A program made the position numbers and the translations under genes. From the IMG/VR virus record IMGVR_UViG_3300036832_000727, positions 1 through 27,325 of that record: a stretch of 27,325 nucleotides of DNA. The stretch is one strand, 5' to 3'. Numbering within the stretch: position 1 is the first letter of the stretch; each line of letters begins with the position of its first letter. Below, in pieces: positions 1 through 6,060 of the stretch. Origin of the DNA: a virus. The notes under the pieces are model-generated. The model worked only from the letters and a program-made list of their open reading frames with translations, searched no databases and was not told where the DNA came from.

Positions 1-131
1 GGTAAGGACTTGGCGCTAGACTTTCGCTCCATTGCTAAGAGTCGATTAGTGTTAGCGCCGTAGTTAACGGAGTCTTGCACTTGAGCAAAGGTCCGTCAAG
101 AGGCAATCTTGGGAGAACAGGGATAAGAGAG
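1..131 (+). promoter_or_regulatory. repressor upstream region with inverted repeats and shared TGCTAAGA element
   Basis: This non-coding leader of the rightward repressor is more AT-rich than most of the window. It contains an inverted repeat GGCGCTA (12-18) / TAGCGCC (53-59). TGCTAAGAGTCG at 33-44 differs by one base from TGCTAAGACTCG on the minus strand upstream of the early operon (about 7544-7555). A small hairpin, CAAGA (97-101) / TCTTG (107-111), abuts the recurrent motif at 113-123. No convincing -35/-10 pair was found. The promoter and operator role is inferred from position and shared elements. Confidence 0.45.
113..123 (+). promoter_or_regulatory. GAGAACAGGGA motif, copy 1 (upstream of repressor)
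   Basis: Exact 11-base motif ending 8 bases before the ATG of the repressor gene, on the same strand. Four more exact copies lie at 2864, 4252, 4341 and 7489. It overlaps the place where a ribosome binding site would sit, so it may work in translation or transcription, or as a repressor operator. The 5-bp hairpin 97-111 lies directly upstream. Confidence 0.7.
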
Positions 132-527
132 ATGACGGAGTTAGGGACCCTTTTAGTCAATCTCAGGAAGCGCGCCGGTCTTTCGCAGACAGAGATAGCA
201 TCTCGCGCTCAGATATCGGGAGGGTATCTCTCCCAACTAGAAACGGGAGCGCGCGGGGACCGTATACCGCGAATAACCATACAAAGGCTCGCGGAGGCTC
301 TCGGAGCGGACCCAAAGAGACTCTTGCAAGCCGCGGGCATGAGGATAAATGCGGAGGACGTAAGCCTCGATGAGCGTCCTATGCTTGAGGACTTTATCCA
401 AACGGAGCCGACGTTGACGGCATCGGAAAAGAGCGTATTGCTCTCGATGCTTACTCATTTAAGAGCTAATCCGGCTCCGTCCAACAACCATCCGCAAGGG
501 TCCCGACCAGGGATAACGCGCGTATGA
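132..527 (+). CDS. XRE-family helix-turn-helix repressor (likely immunity repressor)
   Basis: The 131-residue protein has an N-terminal helix-turn-helix at about residues 6-62, with the usual pattern LRKRAGLSQTEIA, then GGYLSQLETG, then LAEALGADP. The C-terminal 60 residues look like a short dimerisation or linker segment. The frame is open back to a TTG at 75, but ATG 132 is preferred because the protein then begins just before the HTH fold and motif copy 1 sits directly upstream. It is the only confident rightward gene and converges with 466..681, overlapping it by 62 bases. With a serine integrase nearby, a lysogeny-maintaining repressor is the best reading. A Cro-like or other phage regulator cannot be excluded. 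Confidence 0.85.
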   Translation: MTELGTLLVNLRKRAGLSQTEIASRAQISGGYLSQLETGARGDRIPRITIQRLAEALGADPKRLLQAAGMRINAEDVSLDERPMLEDFIQTEPTLTASEKSVLLSMLTHLRANPAPSNNHPQGSRPGITRV

Positions 528-681
528 CCAAGCCGGTTAGCTCGATAACCTCCGGCGCGTCCGGGAGGCTCCGGACCAAATCCTCTGCCGTCTTAAGCGT
601 AGCTTCCAAAGCTCTAACGTCCCCATTGGGCATCCCTTCCCTTAAGGATACTTTGCCGCTCTCCATCGCGTCCTTTGGCAT
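466..681 (-). CDS. hypothetical small protein, last gene of leftward lysogeny operon
   Basis: A 71-residue protein of unrecognised family. It has an amphipathic helical middle (RALEATLKTAEDLVRSLPDAPEVIELTG) and a short hydrophobic tail region. The ATG at 681 overlaps the TGA of the preceding gene (TGATG), which indicates translational coupling. Its 3' end overlaps the 3' end of the repressor gene on the other strand, so the two transcripts are antisense to each other there. Confidence 0.6.
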   Translation of the reverse strand: MPKDAMESGKVSLREGMPNGDVRALEATLKTAEDLVRSLPDAPEVIELTGLVIRALSLVGTLADGCWTEPD

Positions 682-920
682 CAACGGTCCCCATTCCGCT
701 CGGGTCCTCTGCCTCGCTTAGCGGAGCGTATCACTCCCGGATTGGGCTCCGTCCCGGACCGCGGAGCCTTGCCAAGCCGCTCATGGACCCGGATGAGTAA
801 GGCTCCGACCCGTTGACGGATGCCGACGTCCTCGACGGCTTCCGGGAGTCCCTGCCGCTCTCTGTCGCGCCGCGCGTTGGCAAGGACCCGCTCCCGGTCC
901 TCATCGCTCAGGTTGCCCAT
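681..920 (-). CDS. hypothetical small charged protein
   Basis: 79 residues. The N-terminal half resembles, from memory, short actinobacteriophage proteins of unknown function with a pattern like RVLANARRDRERQGLPEAVEDVG. The C terminus is basic (SAKRGRGPERNGDR). Start ATG 920 is chosen over upstream codons because a strong GGGAGG ribosome binding site precedes it by a few bases. The gene lies downstream of the integrase, where recombination directionality factors can be found, but nothing in the sequence proves that role. Confidence 0.7.
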   Translation of the reverse strand: MGNLSDEDRERVLANARRDRERQGLPEAVEDVGIRQRVGALLIRVHERLGKAPRSGTEPNPGVIRSAKRGRGPERNGDR

Positions 921-1139
921 TGGACCTCCCTTGAGGGAGGCATGGCCGGAGGGAGGTCCTCCGGTCCTCACGGCTTACCCATTGCCTTGAGAGGCTCTTG
1001 GTTGATGCTTGGTCGAGAGCCAAGCCGCTAAGCGCTCTGCCGGGTCTTGCTCCCGGAGCCGGTCCAAGTGTCCGGACAGAGCCGCCTATGGGCTCAGAGG
1101 ACCCGCTAGGGACCGCTCTGAGCCCGCTAGGACCCTACC
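921..1139. other. non-coding interval between integrase and next gene, rich in perfect hairpins
   Basis: No convincing gene. Perfect inverted repeats: GGGCTCAGAG (1090-1099) / CTCTGAGCCC (1116-1125), CCGGAGG (946-952) / CCTCCGG (958-964), and CCTCCCT (925-931) / AGGGAGG (934-940). The last one includes the ribosome binding site of the 681..920 gene and could mask it. The interval is also a possible place for attP, but no att core was identified. Confidence 0.6.
1090..1125 (-). terminator. strong hairpin just downstream of the integrase stop
   Basis: A perfect 10-bp stem (1090-1099 / 1116-1125) with a 16-base loop begins 15 bases past the integrase stop codon. It has no U-tract, so intrinsic termination is uncertain. 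A processing or protective hairpin, or a recombination-site arm, are alternatives. Confidence 0.45.
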
Positions 1140-2675
1140 TCATGCCCGGAATCGGAAGCTCAAGCGGTCCGGGTCCCAAAGCCTCGACCCGGCTCGACCC
1201 GGCTTGACCTCGACCCGCTCCAAGACGTAGGCCAGGACCTCCCTCCGCTCATCAAAGGTCATAACCGGATTACCGTCCTCATCCGTTGCCGTCCAAGCCT
1301 GCCGGAGCGCTCCGGGCCTACCAAGCCAACGGTAAACGTTGGGCGGAGGTCCGACCGGAGTTGACTCAACCAACGCGGCTTGAGCGTCCTTGAGAGCCTG
1401 CCGACATTCCGCCATTAGCTCGACGTAATCCTCAAGGTCGAGCTTGCCGGACTTACGTTGAGCCTTGAGGTAATCAACGTTGGCTTGAGCTTGCTCGACG
1501 TCGGAGGTATCGGGCTCGACCCGCTTGCCGCGCGGCTTGAGAAAAGCCGTCCTATCCGTAGCGTCAAGGATGGCAAGCTCGACGGCTTCCTCCGTCTTGG
1601 CGGCATCAATCGAGCCTCCCGGCTTGACCTCATAAATCCTCCGATATCCGTCCGGAGCCGTCGAGCCAATCCGCTTGCCGTCCGGACCCTTGGGTCCAAC
1701 GGCTCTGCCGCCATGCATCTTGGGAAGCTCGATGACGTTGCCGTCCTCATCGAGCCGTTGGGCATAGAGGAAGCCGGACAACAGATACCGGACCGGAGTC
1801 CGATGCTTTCGGCTCGGATCCGTCAAGATGGCTCGGACCCGCTCCCAAGCGGCAGGCTCAATGACCGGCAACCAAGCGGCTTTGCCAATGACGTTGCCTT
1901 GATGTTGCCGGAGTCCGGCAATCCTCGGGCTTACCAAGAGTTGATGGATAGTGGCAAACGTCCAAGCCTTGCCGCTCGGAGTCTTGGTATCGACCGAGAG
2001 CCGCTCCAAGTCTCGCAATGAGGACCCATTGAGGATGGCATCCGCCCAAGCCCGGATGACGGCTTGCTCTGCCTCGATTGGGTCAATGCCGTTGGCGGCA
2101 AAGCCAAAGGGACGCTTGCCTCCGGCAAACTTGCCGTCCTCGGCAAGCTCAAGCATCTTGGATTGCAAGCGCTCGGACTTAATCTCGGACTCAAGCGCGT
2201 TCACAACTCCAAACATACGGGTCTTTGCTCTGTCTCCCGCGTTGGATACGTCGAGCCTGCCTCCGTAAAGAGTGTCTACGTTGACTCCGCTTGTCTCGAT
2301 CCAATCGCAAACGGGAACTAGGTCCGCCCAATGCCGCCAAAGCCTCGATGGCTCTCGGGACATGATGTTGCGGACCAAGCCGGAGTTAACGTCCTCTTGC
2401 AATGCCTCCCATTCCGGACGCGGGCTCGGGACGCGGGTAAAGGTCCCATCCGCTCTCTTAACTCGCTTCCAAGCGGACGTATTGTTGTCGATGCGGATGG
2501 CATGGACTCGACCTCCGCGAGCCTCAATCCGCGCCGTTGCCTCCCGGACTTGCCGCTTGACTCCAAGCTCATCGTTGCCGGGATCATCCGAGATGCGCGC
2601 GTAAATGTCCCAAAGCTCGATGCCGTCGAGGTCGAGGTCCTCGGGAAGCTCGATGACGTAAGAGAGGGAGGTCAT
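1140..2675 (-). CDS. int: large serine recombinase (phage integrase) with Cys-less zinc-ribbon region
   Basis: The 511-residue protein would integrate and excise the phage DNA by double-strand cleavage through a serine nucleophile. The catalytic Ser is Ser29 in YARISDD. SRLWRHWADL (about 110-119) matches the conserved arginine motif of the catalytic domain. The region around 160-200 (ALESEIKSERLQSKM, then GGKRPFGF) is the linker to the recombinase domain. Residues 297-300 (YLLS) start the segment that normally holds the zinc ribbon, but no Cys lies between 297 and 352; the only cysteines are 123 and 424. Residues about 390-436 form a predicted coiled coil. Its ATG overlaps the stop of the upstream gene (ATGA). 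Confidence 0.93.
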   Translation of the reverse strand: MTSLSYVIELPEDLDLDGIELWDIYARISDDPGNDELGVKRQVREATARIEARGGRVHAIRIDNNTSAWKRVKRADGTFTRVPSPRPEWEALQEDVNSGLVRNIMSREPSRLWRHWADLVPVCDWIETSGVNVDTLYGGRLDVSNAGDRAKTRMFGVVNALESEIKSERLQSKMLELAEDGKFAGGKRPFGFAANGIDPIEAEQAVIRAWADAILNGSSLRDLERLSVDTKTPSGKAWTFATIHQLLVSPRIAGLRQHQGNVIGKAAWLPVIEPAAWERVRAILTDPSRKHRTPVRYLLSGFLYAQRLDEDGNVIELPKMHGGRAVGPKGPDGKRIGSTAPDGYRRIYEVKPGGSIDAAKTEEAVELAILDATDRTAFLKPRGKRVEPDTSDVEQAQANVDYLKAQRKSGKLDLEDYVELMAECRQALKDAQAALVESTPVGPPPNVYRWLGRPGALRQAWTATDEDGNPVMTFDERREVLAYVLERVEVKPGRAGSRLWDPDRLSFRFRA

Positions 2676-2857
2676 CGAGCCTGCCTCTCCGCCTTAGCGC
2701 TCATGTACGCGACATGAGCGATGCCGTAACCGGAGGCAATGCCCTTGAGGCTTGCCGCCATTGTGTATCCGCAAGTGCAAACGGCTTCCCAACCGTCAAG
2801 CGCTCCCGGCTCGGTCGCGGGATGCTCCCGGACCTCGATGATTCGATGCTCTGCCAT
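2672..2857 (-). CDS. small protein with CTCGY motif
   Basis: 61 residues from ATG 2857. The core WEAVCTCGYTMAASLKGIASG resembles, from memory, short phage proteins with a Cys-x-Cys-Gly-Trp/Tyr core and a His-containing C-terminal helix; function unknown. The frame stays open upstream to a GTG at 2959, but that start has no ribosome binding site. The conserved motif copy 2 lies 6 bases before ATG 2857, which decides the start. The stop overlaps the integrase ATG, so integrase is probably translated from the same message. Confidence 0.65.
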   Translation of the reverse strand: MAEHRIIEVREHPATEPGALDGWEAVCTCGYTMAASLKGIASGYGIAHVAYMSAKAERQAR

Positions 2858-3147
2858 CTCGGCTCCCTGTTCTCTAGCTCCGTCCGGCTCGGGTTGAGCG
2901 GCGGAGCCGCTAAGCCTAGCATCATCGGGAGTCGGAGTCTTGTCGGGCGGGCCGGACACTACACAGACTCCCGATGAGCCAGAGCGGGAGCCCGCGGTAC
3001 GGATGGCCGGTAGTCGGTAGAGCCCTAAGGCTCAACGGGCTTGGCGGGCATAGCTGACACGCGGGCTCCCTGTCCGCCAAGCGGGTCCGGAGTGAAGCCG
3101 CGAGCATGGCTCCGGCATCCTCTCGGGCTCGACGGCATGGCCGGAGG
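2858..3147. other. GC-rich mostly non-coding interval upstream of gene 2672..2857
   Basis: No convincing gene is seen. A short leftward ORF of 37 codons could start at about 3138 but has no strong ribosome binding site. Motif copy 2 (2864-2874) and a hairpin AGCGGC (2897-2902) / GCCGCT (2906-2911) sit at its left end, where the next gene starts. Confidence 0.4.
2864..2874 (-). promoter_or_regulatory. GAGAACAGGGA motif, copy 2
   Basis: Exact copy on the minus strand, 6 bases before the ATG of gene 2672..2857. The six bases upstream (GAGCTA) are identical to those at copy 3. A 6-bp hairpin (2897-2911) lies about 22 bases upstream. Confidence 0.7.
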
Positions 3148-3309
3148 CTAGGCGGGAGGCTCGATGCCGTCAAACGGCTCGGAGCGGGCTCCCTGAGCCT
3201 CCCTGAGCGGCTCTAGGGCTCCCGGAGGACACTCGGGAGCTTCCGGGCTCTCTGAGCGGCTCAGAGCCTCCCCGGACGCGGCGGGAGGGAGGGACGCGGG
3301 CAACGTCAA
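3148..3309 (-). CDS. possible 53-aa acidic, Pro-rich small protein
   Basis: A leftward frame with a TTG start at 3309 (or 3303) directly behind a GGGAGGGAGG purine run that could be a ribosome binding site. The product is rich in Pro, Glu, Ala and Ser, ends FDGIEPPA, and matches no family I know. The underlying DNA is repetitive (CTCTGAGC G GCTCAGAG palindrome 3250-3266; several CCCTGAGC-like units), so the frame may be open by chance. Low confidence. Confidence 0.3.
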   Translation of the reverse strand: MTLPASLPPAASGEALSRSESPEAPECPPGALEPLREAQGARSEPFDGIEPPA

Positions 3310-3356
3310 CCTCCCTCCCTAGCGGGCTCCGGATGGCGGGATGCCGGAGCCGCGTC

Positions 3357-3662
3357 CTACCAAGCTCCCGGAGGTCCGACCTCGGGCTCATCCGCCCAAG
3401 ACTCTCCGGCATCGAGCGGGTCAAACCAAGCCGGAGGGACGTCCGACCTCCAATCTCCAAGCCGCTCCCGTTGCCGCTCATCCTCATCGAGCCGCTCGGA
3501 CCAATGGCTCCCGCATCGAGGGAAGCTCCGACCGCTCGGGCTCAGAGCCATCCGATACTCGACGGCTCCCTTGCATCCCTCCGGACCATCGAGACACTCA
3601 AGCCGCTCGGTCTTGATATCTCTTATCGGCAACGGTTCAAAGTGTCCGGGAGCGGGGGTCAT
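3357..3662 (-). CDS. small conserved actinophage-type protein with Cys/His residues
   Basis: 101 residues. The order of conserved features is CLDGPEGCKGAVEYRMALSPSG, FPRCGSHW, RLGDWRSDVPPAWFDPLDAG, then W.DE. I recall this layout from small proteins found across actinobacteriophages, with the Cys and His residues perhaps binding zinc; the function is unknown. Its ATG overlaps the stop of the upstream gene. This is one of the stronger hints that the host is an actinobacterium. Confidence 0.75.
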   Translation of the reverse strand: MTPAPGHFEPLPIRDIKTERLECLDGPEGCKGAVEYRMALSPSGRSFPRCGSHWSERLDEDERQRERLGDWRSDVPPAWFDPLDAGESWADEPEVGPPGAW

Positions 3663-3862
3663 TGAGAGTCCCTCCACTCGATGCCTCTTTGGTCGAGGTA
3701 AGTCCGTAGCTCATTGATGAGATGCCAAGGGATATTTGCCGAGTAAGCATAGGTATTGGCTTTGGCCGGAGCGGACCTCGCGATAGCTACGGCAATGCCG
3801 CTCAAGCTCCGGCCATCATGCTTTGGCTCTTGATGGGTCGAGTCTTTGGCTCTCGGGCTCAT
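3659..3862 (-). CDS. hypothetical small protein
   Basis: 67 residues, unrecognised. The middle is Ala/Ser-rich, and the C-terminal part (WHLINELRTYLDQRGIEWRDSQ) looks like a helix with charged ends. The ATG at 3862 overlaps the TGA of the upstream gene and its own stop overlaps the next start, so it lies in a tightly coupled run of three genes sharing one leader at 4240-4396. Confidence 0.6.
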   Translation of the reverse strand: MSPRAKDSTHQEPKHDGRSLSGIAVAIARSAPAKANTYAYSANIPWHLINELRTYLDQRGIEWRDSQ

Positions 3863-4239
3863 ATCAGTACCCATCCCATCGACGCGCATCCGTACCGGCC
3901 ATCCTCCGGGCTTGCTTGGCTTGGAGCCTCAAAGCCATCGGCAATCCGGATGAGGCAGATATCTCCGACCGAGAGGCTCCGATTGCCTGCCGCTCGATAG
4001 TCCTTCACTTGGTCTTGATAGACCCGCTCACAATGCAACTCCCCAACGGAGCTATTGCATACGGCAAAAGCAACCTCCGCCGCGGCTTGATGCGAGTCCG
4101 CTCGGACCCGGAGGTTAAAGCCGTCCTCTCCGTTGCCGTAGCAACCGTCCTTGATGGCGGCTCGGAAATCCTCCGCGGACCTCAAGCCAATCAACGTCCG
4201 TCTTGGGTCCTTGGACAACAGGACCGAGATACAAAACAT
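3859..4239 (-). CDS. hypothetical protein, first gene behind motif copy 3
   Basis: 126 residues from ATG 4239 (MFCISVLLSKDPR). The fold looks alpha/beta: strand FNLRVRADS, helix HQAAAEVAFAVCN, then HCERVYQDQVKDY. No family was recognised. The frame continues upstream to 4407, but that extension would read through the hairpin at 4265-4288 and the conserved motif at 4252-4262, so the short form is preferred. No strong ribosome binding site is present apart from the AGGGA of the motif. Confidence 0.6.
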   Translation of the reverse strand: MFCISVLLSKDPRRTLIGLRSAEDFRAAIKDGCYGNGEDGFNLRVRADSHQAAAEVAFAVCNSSVGELHCERVYQDQVKDYRAAGNRSLSVGDICLIRIADGFEAPSQASPEDGRYGCASMGWVLI

Positions 4240-4251
4240 CTTCACTTGCTT

Positions 4252-4262
4252 TCCCTGTTCTC
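4252..4262 (-). promoter_or_regulatory. GAGAACAGGGA motif, copy 3
   Basis: Exact copy on the minus strand, ending 12 bases before ATG 4239. The upstream flank GAGCTA matches copy 2 and overlaps the end of the hairpin 4265-4288, so hairpin, motif and start codon form one compact block. Confidence 0.7.
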
Positions 4263-4264
4263 TA

Positions 4265-4288
4265 GCTCGATGCCTTGACGCATCGAGC
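4265..4288 (-). terminator. perfect 9-bp hairpin upstream of motif copy 3
   Basis: Stem 4265-4273 / 4280-4288 with a six-base loop. It sits downstream of gene 4397..4717 and upstream of gene 3859..4239. No U-tract follows; the recurrent motif follows instead. It may terminate the upstream message, or act together with the motif. Confidence 0.45.
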
Positions 4289-4340
4289 GCGGAGGGTAAC
4301 ACAAAGACCGTTGCCGTTGGGACCGGCCCGGATTGACGGG

Positions 4341-4351
4341 GAGAACAGGGA
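4341..4351 (+). promoter_or_regulatory. GAGAACAGGGA motif, copy 4 (rightward)
   Basis: Exact copy on the plus strand. An ATG follows at 4352 with no gap and opens a 42-codon rightward frame ending at 4480, antisense to the end of gene 4397..4717. That frame matches no family I know. Without it, this copy would be the only one not facing a gene. Confidence 0.6.
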
Positions 4352-4480
4352 ATGTTGACAACCCGACAACCGGACCGGACCCAAGGGCAATGGTACTCAT
4401 TTGTCATCCGGGTCCGGGTCGATACGTTGCCGCTCCGTCCTCATGTCCCCGATAAACCTTCCCGCCGCGTTGGCCGGTAG
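4352..4480 (+). CDS. possible 42-aa rightward ORF behind motif copy 4
   Basis: The frame begins MLTTRQPDRTQGQWYSF, is basic, and ends RRVGR. It is supported only by its position immediately after motif copy 4. The last 84 bases lie antisense to the 3' end of gene 4397..4717, where open frames arise easily in this GC-rich DNA. The spacing is too short for the motif to be the ribosome binding site of this ATG. Confidence 0.2.
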   Translation: MLTTRQPDRTQGQWYSFVIRVRVDTLPLRPHVPDKPSRRVGR

Positions 4481-4717
4481 TCCAATCTTCCCGGTCAACA
4501 TATTCATAACAACCGCGTCAGAGGTAGCCGCGTCCGCGGCTTGGAGGAAGTTGAGCGCCATTTTGCGGACCTCGCTCGGGTCGAGTTGACCAGACATAAA
4601 GCTCCCGTCCTCTGCCGTGGCTCTAATAGTGAGGAAGCCTCGATACTCGCTCTCCCTCTCCGCCAATCCGGACACAACCTCGATATCAACCAATCCTGTC
4701 CATTGCCGCTTGCTCAT
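4397..4717 (-). CDS. hypothetical protein
   Basis: 106 residues from ATG 4717, behind a GGAGG ribosome binding site. The middle reads YRGFLTIRATAEDGSFMSGQLDPSEVRKMALNFLQAADAATSD. Beta strands followed by a helix suggest a small alpha/beta protein, but no family is recognised. It ends in the acidic tail DPDPDDK. It directly follows the two ribbon-helix-helix genes with a 10-base gap, so the three may act together. Confidence 0.65.
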   Translation of the reverse strand: MSKRQWTGLVDIEVVSGLAERESEYRGFLTIRATAEDGSFMSGQLDPSEVRKMALNFLQAADAATSDAVVMNMLTGKIGLPANAAGRFIGDMRTERQRIDPDPDDK

Positions 4718-4727
4718 ACGTCCTCCA

Positions 4728-4940
4728 TCATGCAAGAAAGTCTTGGAGTTGCTCGATGAGCTTTCGTCCTCGGTCGAGCCATTGCCAAACCTCATCCATT
4801 ACCTCCGCTCCCTCGGGCTCGGTATCGGCAACGGACAGAGCCGCCATGATGGCTCGACGGCATACGGGACTGAGCTTGAGCCCGCTTGCCTTGGCGCGTC
4901 GATGGACCTCATCGGGCAAATAAATCGTTACTCGCGCCAT
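4728..4940 (-). CDS. ribbon-helix-helix DNA-binding protein, copy B
   Basis: 70 residues. It starts with the beta strand MARVTIYLPDEVHRRAK followed by helix ASGLKLSPVCRRAIMAAL, the arrangement of ribbon-helix-helix (Arc/CopG, CcdA-antitoxin-like) proteins. The C-terminal half (EVWQWLDRGRKLIEQLQDFLA) is an amphipathic helix that could bind a partner. It overlaps the end of a paralogue (4909..5151) by 32 bases. No toxin-like partner gene was recognised next to it, so a transcriptional regulator is as likely as an antitoxin. Confidence 0.75.
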   Translation of the reverse strand: MARVTIYLPDEVHRRAKASGLKLSPVCRRAIMAALSVADTEPEGAEVMDEVWQWLDRGRKLIEQLQDFLA

Positions 4941-5151
4941 TGGTTAGGACGTCCTCCAACCGATTGAGCCGCTCCCGCGACGTACCGATAAAGACCAGTA
5001 GCTCCGAGATTGTCCCCTGAGCGTCCGTTGGAGCCTCCCGGACCGCTACCGCGTCGATTAGGGCTCTCTGGCAAGTGAGGGATACCGGGATGCCCAATGC
5101 CTTGACTTTCTTAAAGACCTCATCGGAAACTTGGACAGTCAACCTCGGCAC
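4909..5151 (-). CDS. ribbon-helix-helix DNA-binding protein, copy A
   Basis: 80 residues from a GTG at 5151, with a GGGGA-type site about 9 bases upstream. MPRLTVQVSDEVFKKVKALGIPVSLTCQRALIDAV aligns position by position with copy B (MARVTIYLPDEVHRRAK...), so the two are tandem paralogues. The C-terminal helix (ELLVFIGTSRERLNRLEDVL) differs. A 20-bp imperfect palindrome lies inside its 3' end (4942-4961), just before the copy B start. Confidence 0.72.
   Translation of the reverse strand: MPRLTVQVSDEVFKKVKALGIPVSLTCQRALIDAVAVREAPTDAQGTISELLVFIGTSRERLNRLEDVLTNGASNDLFAR
4942..4961. promoter_or_regulatory. palindrome between the two RHH starts (operator candidate)
   Basis: GGTT-AGGACGTCCT-CC-AACC: a perfect 10-bp core palindrome flanked by GGTT/AACC with a two-base offset. 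It lies directly upstream of the copy B ATG and overlaps its GGAGG ribosome binding site. RHH proteins commonly bind short palindromes near their own genes, so autoregulation is plausible but unproven. Confidence 0.4.
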
Positions 5152-5171
5152 CGGATGGATTCCCCTTATGG

Positions 5172-5378
5172 TTAGACCTCATCGGGCTCATACGCTCCCG
5201 GCAAGATACGGATTGGCTCCAAGCCATTCTTGACCCGCTCCGGATTGGCAAGCCGGACGCAACTCTCACAGACAGGCTCCCGCTCTCCGTTAAACACAAT
5301 CGACGGGACCCGCTCCGCCGAGAAATAAAAGGGACGATGGCAGGCAAAGCAATCGCCCAAGACATACATATATCCCAT
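5172..5378 (-). CDS. small zinc-finger-like actinophage protein
   Basis: 68 residues from ATG 5378 with a GGGAGG site 7 bases upstream. Two Cys-x-x-Cys pairs (CFACHRPF and CESCVRLANP) bracket VPSIVFNGEREP, and the protein ends GLEPIRILPGAYEPDEV. From memory this closely matches a small protein common in actinobacteriophages that is likely to bind zinc, with no established function. Longer in-frame starts lack spacing to the ribosome binding site. Confidence 0.8.
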   Translation of the reverse strand: MGYMYVLGDCFACHRPFYFSAERVPSIVFNGEREPVCESCVRLANPERVKNGLEPIRILPGAYEPDEV

Positions 5379-5382
5379 CCGC

Positions 5383-5682
5383 CTACCTCCCAACCTCGAT
5401 TGCCTCGACGGTATAAGCCGTCAACGGTCGATTTGGCTTGCCGTCCGGGCGGAGCGGTCGAGTCCGGCTTTGCATCTTCCAAGCCGTCATTGCCGCCATG
5501 CCATCGACAAACCTCATTGCCTCGGATATGTCCGGACTAAACAGAGCCTCCCCGCGTCCGCCGCGAGCCTCCGGGTCAAAGGCAACCAAATAGTCTCCCG
5601 GCTCCGCGGGAGTGAAGCTCCCCAAATGCATACCGGCAAGCCCAACAACCCGGAGGACAACGGGATTAGTTAATCGAGCCAT
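5383..5682 (-). CDS. hypothetical protein
   Basis: 99 residues from ATG 5682, overlapping the end of the upstream gene by 17 bases. The segment PGDYLVAFDPEARGGRGEALFSPDISEAMRF followed by DGMAAMTAWKMQSRTRPLRPDGKPNRPLTAYTVEAIEV suggests a compact alpha/beta domain with a regular strand-helix order. This resembles small phage proteins of unknown function. No catalytic motif is visible. Confidence 0.65.
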   Translation of the reverse strand: MARLTNPVVLRVVGLAGMHLGSFTPAEPGDYLVAFDPEARGGRGEALFSPDISEAMRFVDGMAAMTAWKMQSRTRPLRPDGKPNRPLTAYTVEAIEVGR

Positions 5683-5854
5683 GCCAACATTCCGGGCAAA
5701 GCATCCGGACCTCGACCAAGGCTCCGACCGGACCAACCTTGCAAAGCTCCATCAAGAGCCCGCACATAGTTATTAGGTGGGCATGGCTTGGCTTATGGAG
5801 TGTCCGGTCCTTGAGGTCGAGCATCCCAACGTCGGACTCGGATATATCGAGCAT
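5666..5854 (-). CDS. hypothetical small protein with C-terminal CPEC
   Basis: 62 residues from ATG 5854, chosen because GGAGG lies 7 bases upstream; the ATG at 5875 lacks one. The N terminus is acidic (MLDISESDVGMLDLKD), a His-rich turn follows (HKPSHAHL), then a hydrophobic helix with two Cys, and it ends in VRMLCPECWHGSIN. The CPEC pair may bind metal with an earlier Cys or His. No family recognised. Confidence 0.6.
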   Translation of the reverse strand: MLDISESDVGMLDLKDRTLHKPSHAHLITMCGLLMELCKVGPVGALVEVRMLCPECWHGSIN

Positions 5855-5871
5855 GGCTTTACCTCCGCCAT

Positions 5872-6060
5872 TCATTTTGCCTCATAGAGCCAGATGACTC
5901 GATGCAAGTCGGATACCTCGATCCGCTCGACCCTCCGCCATCCGGAGTCCGCATTGACAAAGACAAGCTCAAATGAGAGCCGCTCGACTCCAATCTCCCT
6001 CTCCCGGCTCAAGCCGCGTTGCACCATTGCCTTTACAAAGTCCCCAACCGTTTGATTCAC
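5872..6060 (-). CDS. hypothetical small protein
   Basis: 62 residues from GTG 6060, which overlaps the stop of the upstream gene (GTGA). The N terminus (VGDFVKAMVQRGLSREREIGV) looks helical, followed by strands (LSFELVFVNADSGWRRVERIEV). No family recognised. Coupled at both ends to its neighbours. Confidence 0.6.
   Translation of the reverse strand: MNQTVGDFVKAMVQRGLSREREIGVERLSFELVFVNADSGWRRVERIEVSDLHRVIWLYEAK

Larger units (their letters stand above)
4240..4396. other. intergenic control region with two motif copies and a strong hairpin
   Basis: Holds motif copy 3 (minus strand), a perfect hairpin GCTCGATGC (4265-4273) / GCATCGAGC (4280-4288) touching the extended motif, and motif copy 4 (plus strand). 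This is the only large break in the early leftward operon apart from 2858-3147, so transcription may end and restart here. Confidence 0.6.

Noticed and set aside
2922-3173. 83-codon minus-strand frame in the GC-rich gap
   Set aside because: No ribosome binding site, Leu/Arg/Pro-rich composition typical of shadow frames, and it collides with the control region of the next gene.
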